From positions 124,001 to 188,000 of the forward strand of contig JARBJD010000078.1 in the NCBI GenBank assembly GCA_033064195.1: a stretch of 64,000 nucleotides of DNA, written 5' to 3'. This document shows, one piece after another, positions 1 through 11,110 of this stretch (positions are counted from its first letter, which is position 1; each line of letters begins with the position of its first letter). The notes under the pieces were generated by a model. It was not told the origin of the DNA, ran no database searches, and saw only the letters and a list, made by a program, of their open reading frames with translations. This DNA is from Blattamonas nauphoetae. Its lineage: Eukaryota; Preaxostyla; Oxymonadida. A program made the position numbers and the translations under genes.

Positions 1-1285
1 ATTGAACGGAGTCGCACAACGGACTCTCGATCTCGAATCAGATCACTATCTATGTCTTATTCACTGTATGATCCTCGTTTTCTCCTCAATCCTTTTTGAT
101 CCTTCTAGATCAAAGGAATGAGGATTTTGAGGTGATTGCGTTCTTGGAAGAGGAGAAAATGAAATCAGTTCAGTTCTCTGAATCTCATTGTGCTCTTCAT
201 ATCGATCAAGTTTACTCAGATGATCAGAGACTGATTAAAAGAAGAGGATCATCGAATTCATGAAACCAAGACCCAAAGCGAAGAAGAAATGGATACTGAA
301 TTTCACAGAGTTGTGGACGCGTTGATTCAGAACAAGATTATGTTTGTACGCAGTAAATAAGGAGCAGAACTGTTCGAGTTCGAAAATCAGGATGATCCTG
401 TCGGTCTACAGATACAGTAGGACATCGAAGGAAACAACGGAATCATTACCAGTTTTGGAGTGTGTATAAGAACCTTCAAGGAACGCCACCACTTCTGTGG
501 TATGAATACACAAAGTAATGACGAATTTCGTACAGCATTCCGAGGAAAACCTCAGTTTCATCAATGACACACGCCGACCTAAGAACGGGCAACTTGGAAG
601 GACATCAACCACCCGTCAGGTGCGGATGGTGAATCGAAATCACAAAATAGCTCGCCTTTTGGCATATCCATTTTCAGTCTGTCTATCATAACATTATCAC
701 TGTCTTCCTGCTTTATTCCTGAAGAAAAATGCTGCATCGAAACTTTCCCATCAAAGTTTGCTTCAACTGATCCACAATTCATCTTGTTAGGTCTGTAAAA
801 GTCCTTGGTTCAGTCCTCACCACTTGCCCACCCCACATCCTGTTGCGATCACAGAGGAACCTACTCTACCTTCGCTGGGTGTCGTGGAAGGCGGAGAAGC
901 TTCAGTTCGGCCCGACGGAGAGCAGCTCCCACAGCAGCATGTCGAGGAGAACGTCATCAGACAACTTGTCAATGTCCCGCGTATCCCGCGTCCGGTCCTG
1001 ATCCGCCTGATGCTGTTTTGAGCCGAGGCAAAGACAACCAAAGATGATTAAGAGCACGTAGATGATACACAAAAACAATGACAGTGTGTGCCAACGAACA
1101 TGGAATCACTTCCACTCGACAGACCCGAAGGGCGATGTTACGATGTCAGAAGAATATGTGTTTGAGACAGTCTCCACAAAGCAGAAGGGAGTAGAATTCA
1201 CCGATTCCGCTTCGGCGACACGCGCAGATGTGATCCAACCACATTCAACGCAGCAGCGGCAGGGAAGATCACAGCGTCATTCTAT
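1..1285. other. Unassigned sequence, no recognised gene
   Basis: About 1.3 kb with only short open frames. A 67-codon minus-strand frame at 579-782 and overlapping short frames at 805-1047 have no motif I recognise. The base composition looks like decayed coding sequence or long flanking sequence. Nothing firm can be called here. Confidence 0.4.
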
Positions 1286-3235
1286 CTAATGTTTTTGACA
1301 AGGCCATGTTCGTCCAGAAGGAGTACGCCGTGCTGGTGTTCGACAAACAGGATGTTGAGTTTCCAGTGTCGTTTGCGGAAATACAGGCCGACGTCGTTCT
1401 TCCGACTTGGCGATTTGAGAATGCGGGTGGGTCGTGTGGACTGGTTGTGCGTCCGATGATATAGACAACGAATTGGAGGCTGCAGAGAATGGGTCAGATA
1501 CGACGGGTTCACACTCCCGTTCCTCGACGCAATCATCTCGCAGTCTTTCACGTCCTCGTCCGTCTCGCCCAGCCCTGTCTGTGCTCAAAACGCACAATGG
1601 AATACAATTCGTCAGATTTCCTGCACAAGTCAAGAATGGAAACATCAACTGGGCTGACGTCAGCGGGCGACAGGACGGGAGTATGGAAAAAGCGGCCCAG
1701 CCTGTTTTGGGCTGTGTACTGTTGTCCCTTCATATGCACAATTCGAAACCGCGGAGTGTTGTATTCGTGGAGGAGGGAGTCGAGATCAACATGCAATACT
1801 GACAGACCTCGCTCACCATCCATCTCCCGCGCTTCGTCTTCCACTTCCTGTGCCCTCATACGCCAAAATATTAGCTACACTCGTGCTCGCTCGATTCTGT
1901 TCTTCTCAATGGCAGCTGCGTTCTCCATCTCAGTGTTGGGATCTTTCTTCTTCGTTATCTCTTGTTTCGTTGCTGCAATCAGATTGCGCTCGTCGGCTTC
2001 TCTCGCAAGTGTCCTGTCTTCGCCAATCAGCTTCAACACGCGCTCCTTCGTTGTGTTGCGTGAGGGTGAGATGAGAACTCACCACTTCCAGCGTGTTGTT
2101 GGAACAATGCGTTCACTATCTTTCAACCGCAACTCCGACAGCAGCCGGACGCTCTCGTCCATCAGAAGCTCTGTCTTTGTCTTCCTCTCCTGCAGCTCCC
2201 GTGTCGTCGGAACGCCATCCACCGAACGATACGTCGTCGCTGCCTTTCCTTCCGCCCGCCCGTTGAGATGGACCGCTGTTTTCGGGCGTACTCTTTGTCG
2301 TACCATTCGATGTGGGTGAATTTGAACACACGTCGCCCCGAACTTCGAACAGCACGCGATACTACCCCTCCTCGAGTTCCTCAATCTCATCGGCCTCTTC
2401 AACAATGTTGGCCACAAATTTGGATCCGCCCTTACGCCAATCTGGAAGCGGATAATGAGGATGAGAAAGGCATACCGTGGGAGCTTACTTCACACGTGAG
2501 TGTCTCGCTTTCGAAGTGCTGTTTGAGGAGTGCCTGCACAGCGGTGCGGAAGACGTCGAATGACCGCTCGGGGTCTTCTTCATGGCGGATTGGATCTGGA
2601 GGAGATGAAAATACGAAGGGATGACATGGCACACGAGAAAGATTATGCTCCTTCTGTGTTTGCCACTACTCGACAAATCGCTGATATCTGTTGGGGTGGT
2701 TGGGCAGAATCTGCTAGAAAACCTTCAATCTGCGAGTGAAGAGTTGAGCTCGACAGCTGCCCCTCTTCTTTGTAGACGGAGTGTGGGCAGAGCAGATACA
2801 GAACTTCACTGCAGCTGTCCCCATCTTCACACCCGAACTCGTCGGTCGATGCAGTTGGCATGAACAGGCCTTCCTTCACACGACGACGAAGAGCATTGGA
2901 TGACCGTTTGGCTTGGAGCTTGTGTGCTGGCGGCTGTCTGACGAAGAAGGAGTGTGAGACAAGGCGCATGTTAATGCGGACGGGTTGGAAGTGGACTGAA
3001 GAAGATGAGGCAGATTGACAAGTTGAAAGAGGAAGAGGAGAGCACACGTGAAGAATCGAACAAACACACTCGCACCACTCTTCGGGAAAGGTGTGGAATG
3101 CTTCTGTTCGGAGAGAGCTGGTGAGAGAGGAGATGGCGATGGAAAAAGATGCAGAAAACACACTCGATACTGTGCTGCTTGATCAACATCAACGTAGATC
3201 ATCCTCTGCCTGACCTGTTCTACTCGATATTTCAC
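1286..3235 (-). CDS. Multi-exon gene of unknown function
   Basis: I do not recognise this protein. Minus-strand open segments in different frames can be joined through plausible short GT..AG introns. From 5' to 3' they are roughly 3000-2660, 2605-2475, 2440-2350, 2330-2090, 2045-1890 and 1860-1550, with a last exon down to about 1286. One clear intron (around 2511-2446) starts GTGAAGTAAG and ends in TTCCAG. Another, near 2089-2050, starts GTGAGTTCTC. The encoded segments are charged and helix-prone, for example one containing ELQERKTKTELLMDESVRLL and another containing EDRTLAREADERNLIAATKQ, which suggests coiled-coil content. The start codon and the exact ends of the exons are not established. 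It could also be a decaying gene, because the 5' part has no clear initiator. Confidence 0.4.
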
Positions 3236-3643
3236 CTCAACACCTCCCCACTCTTTTTTTTCTCCTTAACTCTCTTCTAATCACTTACTTTTTGATTTTG
3301 TTTTTCCTTGTTGTCTCACATCTCCTGAAACTTCGTCTAATTTATTGATTCTTCATTCTTTCACAAGATTCATGCGTGATCAACCAAAAACAACCTTTGT
3401 GAGAATAATGATTGAATCGGGTCAATCTTGACAGAATGAGTCAATAATTATGAACGATGATGCACTTTAGACAGGAAATAGTGATCTTCAGATTTAATTT
3501 GAAAATTTCAGAGATTATGGGTTAGAAAGAAAGAATGGGCTTCATCTCCCCCAGTTTCAATTTGCACACCCAATTTCGACTCCTCACATCTTTCTACTGT
3601 GATTCTCTTTCACTTTTTCGTGGACGTTTTATTTATGTGGATT
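3236..3643. other. Intergenic, AT-rich
   Basis: AT-rich stretch between the unknown minus-strand gene and the pogo-type transposase gene. It should hold the 3' flank, and perhaps the left terminal repeat, of the transposon. I looked for an inverted match to sequence beyond 4900 and found none I could defend. Confidence 0.4.
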
Positions 3644-4898
3644 TTAGGGGTTTTTTGGTTTTCCCTGAATTGTTGACTGAGATTGGTTTTCGGAATCATT
3701 TTCTTGCTTTGGAAGTCTGTCGAGAAGTGGTCTCGAATCTAGTGGCTGAATTCCACACCTTCGAAATGCTGCTTCGATGACTGTTCGTCTGAATGCGGTT
3801 TGAATTGCATTTGGAAGCGCTCTCGTAATTGCCTGACGATGCCCAACTTGTGTGAATGGGTGTGGAATAGAGTAAGACGATGAGTAGCTTCTTTTGAGAT
3901 TCTGAAAAATTCGATCGTCGAGTGGCTGAGTGAGGTTGGTGGTATTGGGTGGCAACGTGAGGATGTGGATTTGATTTTGGAGAGCTAGTTGAGAGACGGA
4001 AGATGAGAGGTGTGACGAACAATTGTCCATAATGAACAATGCCCACTGACCGGTTTGATTTGCCTTCTTTCTCTTCTTAATGATTGCTGGTTGGATCCAA
4101 GTTGTCCACAATTGATGAAATAGATCTGAGTGGACACCACTGTCTCCCTGACAAAGCACCTTAATTCCAAACGTCTCCAACTCGATAAATTCAACCGGTA
4201 TAGTTTTCATTGGATAAATTAGTCTTGGCTTGAAATATGAACCGTCAGCACACACGCATGCAACAAGAGTGAAGTTGGTCACTCTTGTATTTTTCCGAAG
4301 AAGGGGAGGAGGATCGTTGATGCGATGGATAATTGATTGTTGCGAATGTTTTACTTCGCTAAATCCAGTTTCATCACAGTTAAAAATCAGGTTTTTCTGG
4401 ATTTTGTTTATTATGATGATGTCTGAAAGTTGTTTGTGCCATTCCATCATATTTGTTTCGTTTGCAGCAGCTGTTTTTGCGGAATCCATCCGTTTCGGAA
4501 CAGAATAGTCAAGGTTGGGGTGATTGGAAACATGATTGTGTGTCCAGTTTGGTGCAATCTGTATCTGCCTCGTCACTTCGTTTGGAGACGAGGAAAGAAC
4601 ATCTTCAAGCTGTATGATTCCAATGAACGAAAGAAACGTGAGATACCTTGGAATGTGCTTCTTTAACAGTGATGCATTTACTCGCATCGACTTGTTTTTG
4701 CAGCCAAGATTCAAATAGTGCCAACTCGGCCTGAGGGATTGCAGAAGGTCGTCCATTCTTCTGGATTTGCTTCCCTGATCGAAACATGGTTCGAGCTCGT
4801 GAGATTGTATCTGATCTCAAATGAGTAATTTCTTGAATCACTCCCCGCTCGACTTTGGTTTTTTGTTCGAGAATGAGCAAGGCAAGAAGGGGATTCAT
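3644..4898 (-). CDS. Pogo-type DDE transposase with one intron
   Basis: Transposase of the pogo/Tigger (DDE_1) group, about 405 residues, encoded as exon 1 4898-4647 and exon 2 4609-3644. A 37-bp intron (4646-4610) starts GTATCTCACG and ends ATACAG, and joining the exons keeps one frame. The N-terminal 80 residues form a helix-turn-helix-like DNA-binding region (RSDTISRARTMFRSG). The catalytic core shows FNCDETGF (first Asp), FIMDNCSSH (second Asp), then PPNTTNLTQPLDD, the family's usual third-acid motif with Asp. No stop or frameshift is seen within the spliced frame, so it may encode a full protein. Terminal repeats were not found, so the ends of the element are open. The alternative reading is two frames separated by a frameshift, but the intron signals make splicing the better explanation. 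Confidence 0.8.
4610..4646 (-). other. 37-bp intron in transposase gene
   Basis: The donor is GTATCT after codon 84 and the acceptor is ATACAG. Removing it joins KEAHSK to LEDVLSSS in one frame and bypasses a stop codon in the unspliced frame. Confidence 0.7.
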
Positions 4899-5669
4899 CG
4901 TCTTCTATGGTTGCTTTTGAAGTTTCAATCTGATTTCAATCAAATTTTGTTTCCACCTTGCGGAGTGATGAACAGGTTTTCTGTTTCGGGACAGATTTGA
5001 TCTCTATGGGTGACATATTGAAGCAATCAAAACAGCAGACAACATACAGCACGTGTAGTGATTCCCATCGCAATTCTTGAAGCTTGGGGACGGAATTTTG
5101 GTTCGCAAAATAACGGGAAGATCACTTCGTTCAGGGAAGACTTTTTAGTTTTCTTCTGTTTTTTGACTCAAACCTGATTAATATTGTGAAAAGAAGGGAT
5201 GAGAGAAAGAACAAAATGAAATGAGAAGGCATAAGGCAGAAAATGAGAGAACAAAACTGACACATTCTCAAAATGTTGTGGGTTTAAGAATGTTGGGGGT
5301 TGATGAACAATAGTATTGTGGTCGGCGTGCTGCTGGATGCAATTCGTGCTGAGAATCTGAAAATGACCAGCTGCAGATTTGACTTCTCGTCATTCGTCCA
5401 CAATTGACTTGGCAACTGTCGATACACACCAAAGACAGCCTTGCACGGACCGTCAAATCGCTGTCTTTCGTCCAAAAGCCGTCGTTTTCTTACTCCGAAA
5501 TCATCTCAATAAATCAGATTCTGTCTGGGTGAGGTGGAATATTATACCATTTAAGCAAACATAATCATTTCAATGCAGTCTATCTTTCTCTCCATTTGTC
5601 TGGATCACTGTCAAATTTCATGTTATCGGTTTATGGGGTTCCTGTCTCCATCTTTTTCCGACCACTAAC
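4899..5669. other. Region upstream of the flippase gene and of the transposase
   Basis: About 770 bp between divergent genes. It should contain the promoter of the P4 ATPase on the plus strand and the upstream part of the pogo element on the minus strand. Only short shadow frames are present. I see no terminal repeat, target duplication or other defined motif. Confidence 0.4.
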
Positions 5670-8600
5670 ATGTCATCGAATCATTCCTCCCGTGTCGTAT
5701 CAATTGGTCGCGGTTCACAATCCACATCATTCTGTTCAAATCGGATTCGGACAACAAAATTTCATTGGTGGTCTTACCTCCCTCTCAGTCTCTTTAACCA
5801 ATTGAAAAAGTTCTCGAATCTTTATTTTATCCTCAACATGGTTCTGAACCTTCTGTATGTCATCTTTATCAAATATTTACTGTTTTTTTTCATGTTCATC
5901 AGTCCTGGAGTCGCCATTGTTGTTCCCATGTCATCCATTATCCCTGTCATCTTTCTGATTGGCATCGGACTTGTGACTGATCTTATTGAGGATATACGAC
6001 GATATGTTGCAGACCGCTCTGTCAACAATGTCCCTGTGACTGTTCTTCGGAATCAAACGTTCGAATCCATCCCGACTGAGCAAGTTGTTGTTGGAGATTT
6101 TGTGCTTTTGAGAAGGTCTACCTCTTTTATCATCTATTTTTCCGCCGTACATCAGCAATGAGGAGATCCCTGCTGACATCCTTCTCCTCTCGTCTTCTGA
6201 GCCCCAAAACATTGCCTATGTCAACACGATGAACTTGGACGGTGAAGGAAATCTCAAAACCAAGCGCAGTCATCCATTGATTACCAATTATCTTGGTTTG
6301 ATCATCTTTCTGTTGAAAAACCGTTTCTTCCAGGAACCCTTCCTGTTGTGACGTCCGAGGATGGGATGACTCACACAGTTGATACATCTGTTTTTCTGCC
6401 GAAACTTGAGACCTTTCAAGGTGTAATGCACTGTAGTGCTCCGAACAGAACAATCAATGAAGTTTGCTGCATCCATCGCTTATATGTTCAGTTTGCTGCT
6501 CGTCTCGAATTCTCTGATTCGGCCGAGACAGTTTCATTGTCCCATCCTCAACTTCTTCTCCGAGGATGTGTTTTGAAGAATACGCCGCTCTCGTTCGGAG
6601 TTGTGCTCTACACTGGCAAGGAAACCAAAATGCAGCTCAATTCACAGTCATCCAAAGGAAAGTTCTCTCGCCTGAACCGCCGTCTGAACTGGTCGGTCCT
6701 GTTCATGTTCTGTCTGATGCTTGTCTACGTCTTCGTTGCGAATAGCGTGTCCGTGTTTGTGAATGTATGAACGACGCTCTCCCTCTATGATAGTTTCCTT
6801 GTTGATACTTCCGTTTTCCATGGTTGATTCTCACTCCTGTCCCTCTTCTGTGTTCAGAACAAGAACCTCTCCACACATCCATACCTAGCGTTGGAAAGCA
6901 TGCATGCTGGTGACTATGCATACTCCCTGTTCTCAGCATTTGTATATTTTCACAACAACCTCCCCACATCTCTATTTGTGTCGATCGAAATCGGACGCTT
7001 CATCCAAATCTTCTTTCTGCAATGGGACAAGCAGATGTGCGATGAAAGTCGAGGATCAGATGGAAAGATGATTGCCAGGACGTCAAATCTCAATGAAGAG
7101 CTTGGCATGGTCTGTTTTGGATCCATCCTCATCCAACCCTCTTTATCTCTCCCTCATCTTCTCTCTTCCGTCATTTCAGATCAGGCACGTCTTTTCAGAC
7201 AAAACAGGAACTCTCACAATGAACAAGATGGATTTTCAGAAGTGCTCGACTGGAATCTCAACTTACGACACGTCGCTGCCTTCGCAAGAAAAGGAGCAGT
7301 TCTCAGTCAAAACGACACCGGAAGAGGAACCCCACCATTCGGCTGTTTGTCATTTCGGTGATCTTTTCGAAATCTACCCTCGCTCGACTCCGCGGCCGCA
7401 GCAGTCAAACAGCCAGTCTCGAATCCATCCCGAATACCCTCAGGACACTCTTCTTTACACCCCCCTGCAGACCTTCTCCCTCCCCAAAACCCTCCCTCTC
7501 CCCGAATCCCTCGACTACAACCCGTTCCACTGCATCAACACCCTCCTTCTCTGCCACGAGGCGGTCATCGAGTCTGCTCCCGACATCCAAAAAGTGCAGA
7601 AGTACACAGCCATGCGCACTCGCGGACACGACACCCCGACACAGCCTGTCGAATTGACGTTCGCGGCAGAAGATAACAAACCGCTTGTCTTCGAAAGCAT
7701 ATATCAGTCGACGTCGCCGGACGAGATCGCGCTGCTCTCCACAATCGCGAAGTTCAACTATTGCTTTTTGCAGCGGACAGTCGAGCACATCGAAGTCGCT
7801 CTGAACGGCTCTCCCGTCAAGTTCCCGCTCGTCGCCATCCTCCCGTTCAGCTCGGAGCGTCGAAGGATGACAGTTGTGGTGGAGATGCCAGACGGCTCAA
7901 CACGTCTCTACATGAAAGGGGCAGACTCGTCGATCCTGCCTCTGTGTGCCCTCGCCAACCACGACACGTTCAACGCTGCCGCTCCATCGCTGAAGGAGCG
8001 GTACGAGAAGATTGTGGGTGACATCGAAGACTTCTCGTCTGACGGACTGCGGACACTCGCACTCGCCACACGCCAGCTCGACACGAACGAAGCAGCATCG
8101 TTCAAAGCCAATCTGAAGTTCGCGCAGTCGCTGATCGACGGAAGGGAGGAAGCAACCACAAAATGCTTCGACGATCTCGAACACGACTTGGACCTCGTTG
8201 GGTGCACGGGTGTGGAGGACGAGCTGCAGCAGAACTGCAAAGAGACCATCTCGTTCCTGCAGAAGTGTGGGATGAATGTTTGGGTGCTGACGGGCGACAA
8301 AGTGGCGACAGCTGTGAACGTCGGGTTCAACTGTGGACTCGTCTCGAAACACGACAAACTGTGCTACATCACGTCCGACTCGCTCAAAGAATTCGACGCG
8401 AAGAGGGTGCAGAAAGGGGAGAAGGCGTTCTTCTCCGACAGCGTCGCCAGCAGCACAGACGCCGACCACCTCAAACTCCCCTCCCGTCTGCCGTGTCGAA
8501 GGAAGACGGAGGCTGAGGAACTCTCGCTTCCCATCCAGCACTTGGTCGACCAGATGCTCGACACGGCGTTGGAGGAGCACAAACAAGAAGAGACCGCTCC

Positions 8601-10056
8601 AACCATTGTTTACGACGGGTCAGCCACGACCCATCGCGGGACAGGGAATGTTGCCCTCATCGCCGACGGGTTTGCGTTGAACGTGATTGTCTCGTCCGCT
8701 CTGCTCGTCGACAAGTTCCTCTCCCTCGCTGAGCACGGCTCGGGTGTGATCTGCTGTCGGATCGCTCCGATGCAGAAGGCGCTCATCGTTCGGATGGTTC
8801 GGTCGAGGCGAAGAGACATCATCACCCTCGCCATCGGAGACGGGGCCAACGACGTGTCGATGATCCGCGAGGCGCACGTGGGAGTGGGGATCAAAGGGGT
8901 GGAGGGGACGAGTGCCTCGCAAGTGGCGGACTACTCCATCTCCAAGTTCCACTTCCTGAAGAGGCTGCTCGTCGTGCACGGACACATCAACTACTACCGC
9001 CTGTCGACGATGATCAAGTATTCGTATTTCAAGAACTTGGCGTTCTGCACGGCCTTTGTGTTCTTCCTTGCGTTCTCCTTCTCGTCCTTCCAAGTTGTGT
9101 ACAACTCGTACTTCATCTCCTTCTTCAACCTCCTCTTCACATCCATCCCCATCCTTGTCACCATGCTCCTCGACAAGGACGCCCCCGACTGGGTTTTGGA
9201 GGACCAGCCTGCCATCTACAAACAGTACCGCGACGGACGCAGCTTCCGAATTCGAACTTTTGTGAAGTGGGTCGTGTTGGGAATGGCGTGCTCGGCTGGT
9301 GTGATGGGGGGCAGTGGAGTCATTTTGAGTGATTTTCGGAATTCTATCCCTCTCTCCTCCTCATTCTCCCTTCAATCTCTTTTTTCTTCATCTTCTCTTC
9401 ATTCGATTCACCGTCTCTCTCCTCACTCTCTTCTCAGTCAACTTCTTCGCCGGAATCGCTTTCTTCAAATTCGGCGAGACGAGCCGATCGGGTCCCGTCG
9501 AAGGCCTTTCTCTGCTCAGCTCGATGCTCGGCAACTCGGCCTTCGCCTGCGTCTCGTTTGTCTATCTGTGGAAGACACAGTCTGCTCTCCCTTCCTTCAT
9601 CTTTATCTCCCTCACTCCTTTCCCTCTCCTCTCTCACTCCCCTCCCTCTCCTCCCTCGCAGGTACCACACCATCCTCACCACCCTCGGCTTCGTCCTGTC
9701 CCTCCTCATCTACGTCGTCGTGCTGATCTTCCTCACCCTCGTCATCGCTCTTGGCAAAGATTATTACTTTGAGTTCTTCCACGCCTTCGCGTCGCCTGTC
9801 CACGGTCTTTTCGTTCTTTTCATTCTGGGCATCGTGGCTGTCGTGTTCTGTCTTGTTTATTAGTATGGTTCAGCTGGTTCTCCTTCTCCCCCCTTTCTTC
9901 CTCTTATCTCTCGTTTGTGTCTGTTCCTCATGTACTCTCTCTTTGTTTTCCCTTCACAGCACGGAACGAGAGTTTGGAGATGATTTGAAGGTGCATGCCG
10001 TCAACATTTACATCCCTGGTGCCAAATGGCCGCGTTTCAGACCGAAGATCGACTGA
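5670..10056 (+). CDS. P4-type ATPase (aminophospholipid flippase)
   Basis: P4 ATPases move phospholipids from the outer to the inner leaflet of a membrane using ATP. Nine exons can be traced: 5670-6115, 6156-6295, 6334-6461, 6492-6764, 6858-7109, 7180 to about 9315, 9438-9579, 9662-9861 and 9960-10056, giving roughly 1270 residues. The N-terminus has the P4 signature NRIRTTKF followed by a [17 protein letters not shown] segment. The actuator loop has LDGEGNLK (usually DGETNLK). Membrane helix 4 reads [12 protein letters not shown], where P4 enzymes usually have PISL. The phosphorylation site is FSDKTGTLT. The nucleotide-binding and hinge motifs are [13 protein letters not shown] and [11 protein letters not shown], and the C-terminal helices follow. 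The N-terminus is short for the family, so a further 5' exon is possible. The gene is single and flanked by unrelated genes. It looks intact. Confidence 0.92.
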
Positions 10057-10432
10057 TGATCTCGTTCTGTGTTTATACTTTTTTGATCGGATGTACTTTC
10101 CTTATTTCGTTTATATCATCATTTTACGCTCCTCGGTTGTGGGTAGACATCGCCATGAGGAGATCCAGTTGTTTTCTCTGATCGGACCATGAACTTTTTA
10201 TGGTCAAATCAGACCATTCTGATTTTCAAAATCAATCTTCATCAACCAGTTTGTCCGACCGTACAAAGAAGATTTTTTATCAAACATGCGTTAATTGTGT
10301 GAAAACACTGAAACAAGAGATGCTGAACGACCTGATGAATGAAAAGGAGCGAATGACGTTCGAAAGAAAGATAAAAATGAGTGTTCATATCAGAAAAATG
10401 ATATCTACAATAAATATCCCGTTATTCCTTCT
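10057..10432. other. Intergenic between convergent genes
   Basis: About 375 bp between the flippase stop and the thioesterase stop. It holds the 3' flanks of two convergent genes. A short frame at 10200-10445 has no recognisable similarity. No repeat or RNA gene is seen. Confidence 0.5.
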
Positions 10433-11107
10433 TCATTTCGGCTGAGGCGACGGTGTGAGGGCAGGAGTGACGCTCAAACTGTCCGGTATTGGCTTTCCGA
10501 GGAGGTAACTTTCCAAAGCGTAGAAGTGATAGACAGCCTTGTAATCTTCCGACGATGGGTCGAGTTTGGGAAGAACAATGTCTGGCTGGATGTTCGTCCA
10601 GATCTCGATCGGGTCTTGGACTTCGTTCTTTTTGAGGATTTGGAACTTCATCAAGAGGCGGGCGGCGAGACCCCCTTTGTAGTTGAATGTGTGAACCAAG
10701 TAAAACTCTCTGTTGGTGAAGTGGATCATTTTGCTGTGAATTTCGAACGGGACACCCAACCGCAGCTGTCGGCGATACCTGCACGTGACCTCAGTCACGA
10801 CGGGGTTCATCCCTCGCTTTGTGAGGTATGCGAGCAGTCCGCTGTGGGTCATCCAAGTCCAACGTGCATACTCTGCGAGGAGGAGATACTGGGCGTTGTT
10901 GATGTGCATGAACATGTCGATGTCTGTGAGGCCGGCGTACGACTTCCAGGTGTGTTCTAAGAGGCTCTTTGGACTCTTATCGAGGTATTTTCCACAGAAA
11001 ACATTCCAGAAAAGACGAGGGTAGAAGGACATTGGAACGGAGTGATCCGAATCTGTGATCGACTCCACTGTTCGGGGTTGTCGGAGCTGATTCTGATATT
11101 GTAGCAT
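10433..11107 (-). CDS. THEM6-like thioesterase (hot-dog fold)
   Basis: A 4-hydroxybenzoyl-CoA thioesterase-like protein resembling the THEM6 group, 224 residues if the first ATG is used. The recognisable core starts at the ATG near 11032 (MSFYPRLFW). It runs through DIDMFMHINNAQYLLLAEYARW, where the D..HxNNxxY pattern is typical of the acyl-CoA thioesterase hot-dog fold. It continues with a CRYRRQLRLGVPFEI strand and a long C-terminal segment. It has no introns. The substrate cannot be read from the sequence. The first ATG lies only 3 nt after the stop of the upstream Armadillo-like gene, in the same frame, so the internal ATG near 11032 is a reasonable alternative start that would leave a short leader. 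Confidence 0.8.
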   Translation of the reverse strand: MLQYQNQLRQPRTVESITDSDHSVPMSFYPRLFWNVFCGKYLDKSPKSLLEHTWKSYAGLTDIDMFMHINNAQYLLLAEYARWTWMTHSGLLAYLTKRGMNPVVTEVTCRYRRQLRLGVPFEIHSKMIHFTNREFYLVHTFNYKGGLAARLLMKFQILKKNEVQDPIEIWTNIQPDIVLPKLDPSSEDYKAVYHFYALESYLLGKPIPDSLSVTPALTPSPQPK

Positions 11108-11110
11108 TGG

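Noticed and set aside
4926-5130. Terminal repeat of the pogo-type element with the intact transposase
   Set aside because: I compared this stretch with 3230-3640 and found no inverted match longer than a few bases. The ends of that element remain unknown.
9558-9709. Extra frames across the C-terminal part of the flippase gene
   Set aside because: They cross clear introns (GTCTGC to CTCGCAG at 9580-9661) and lose the membrane-helix sequence that continues on the other side.
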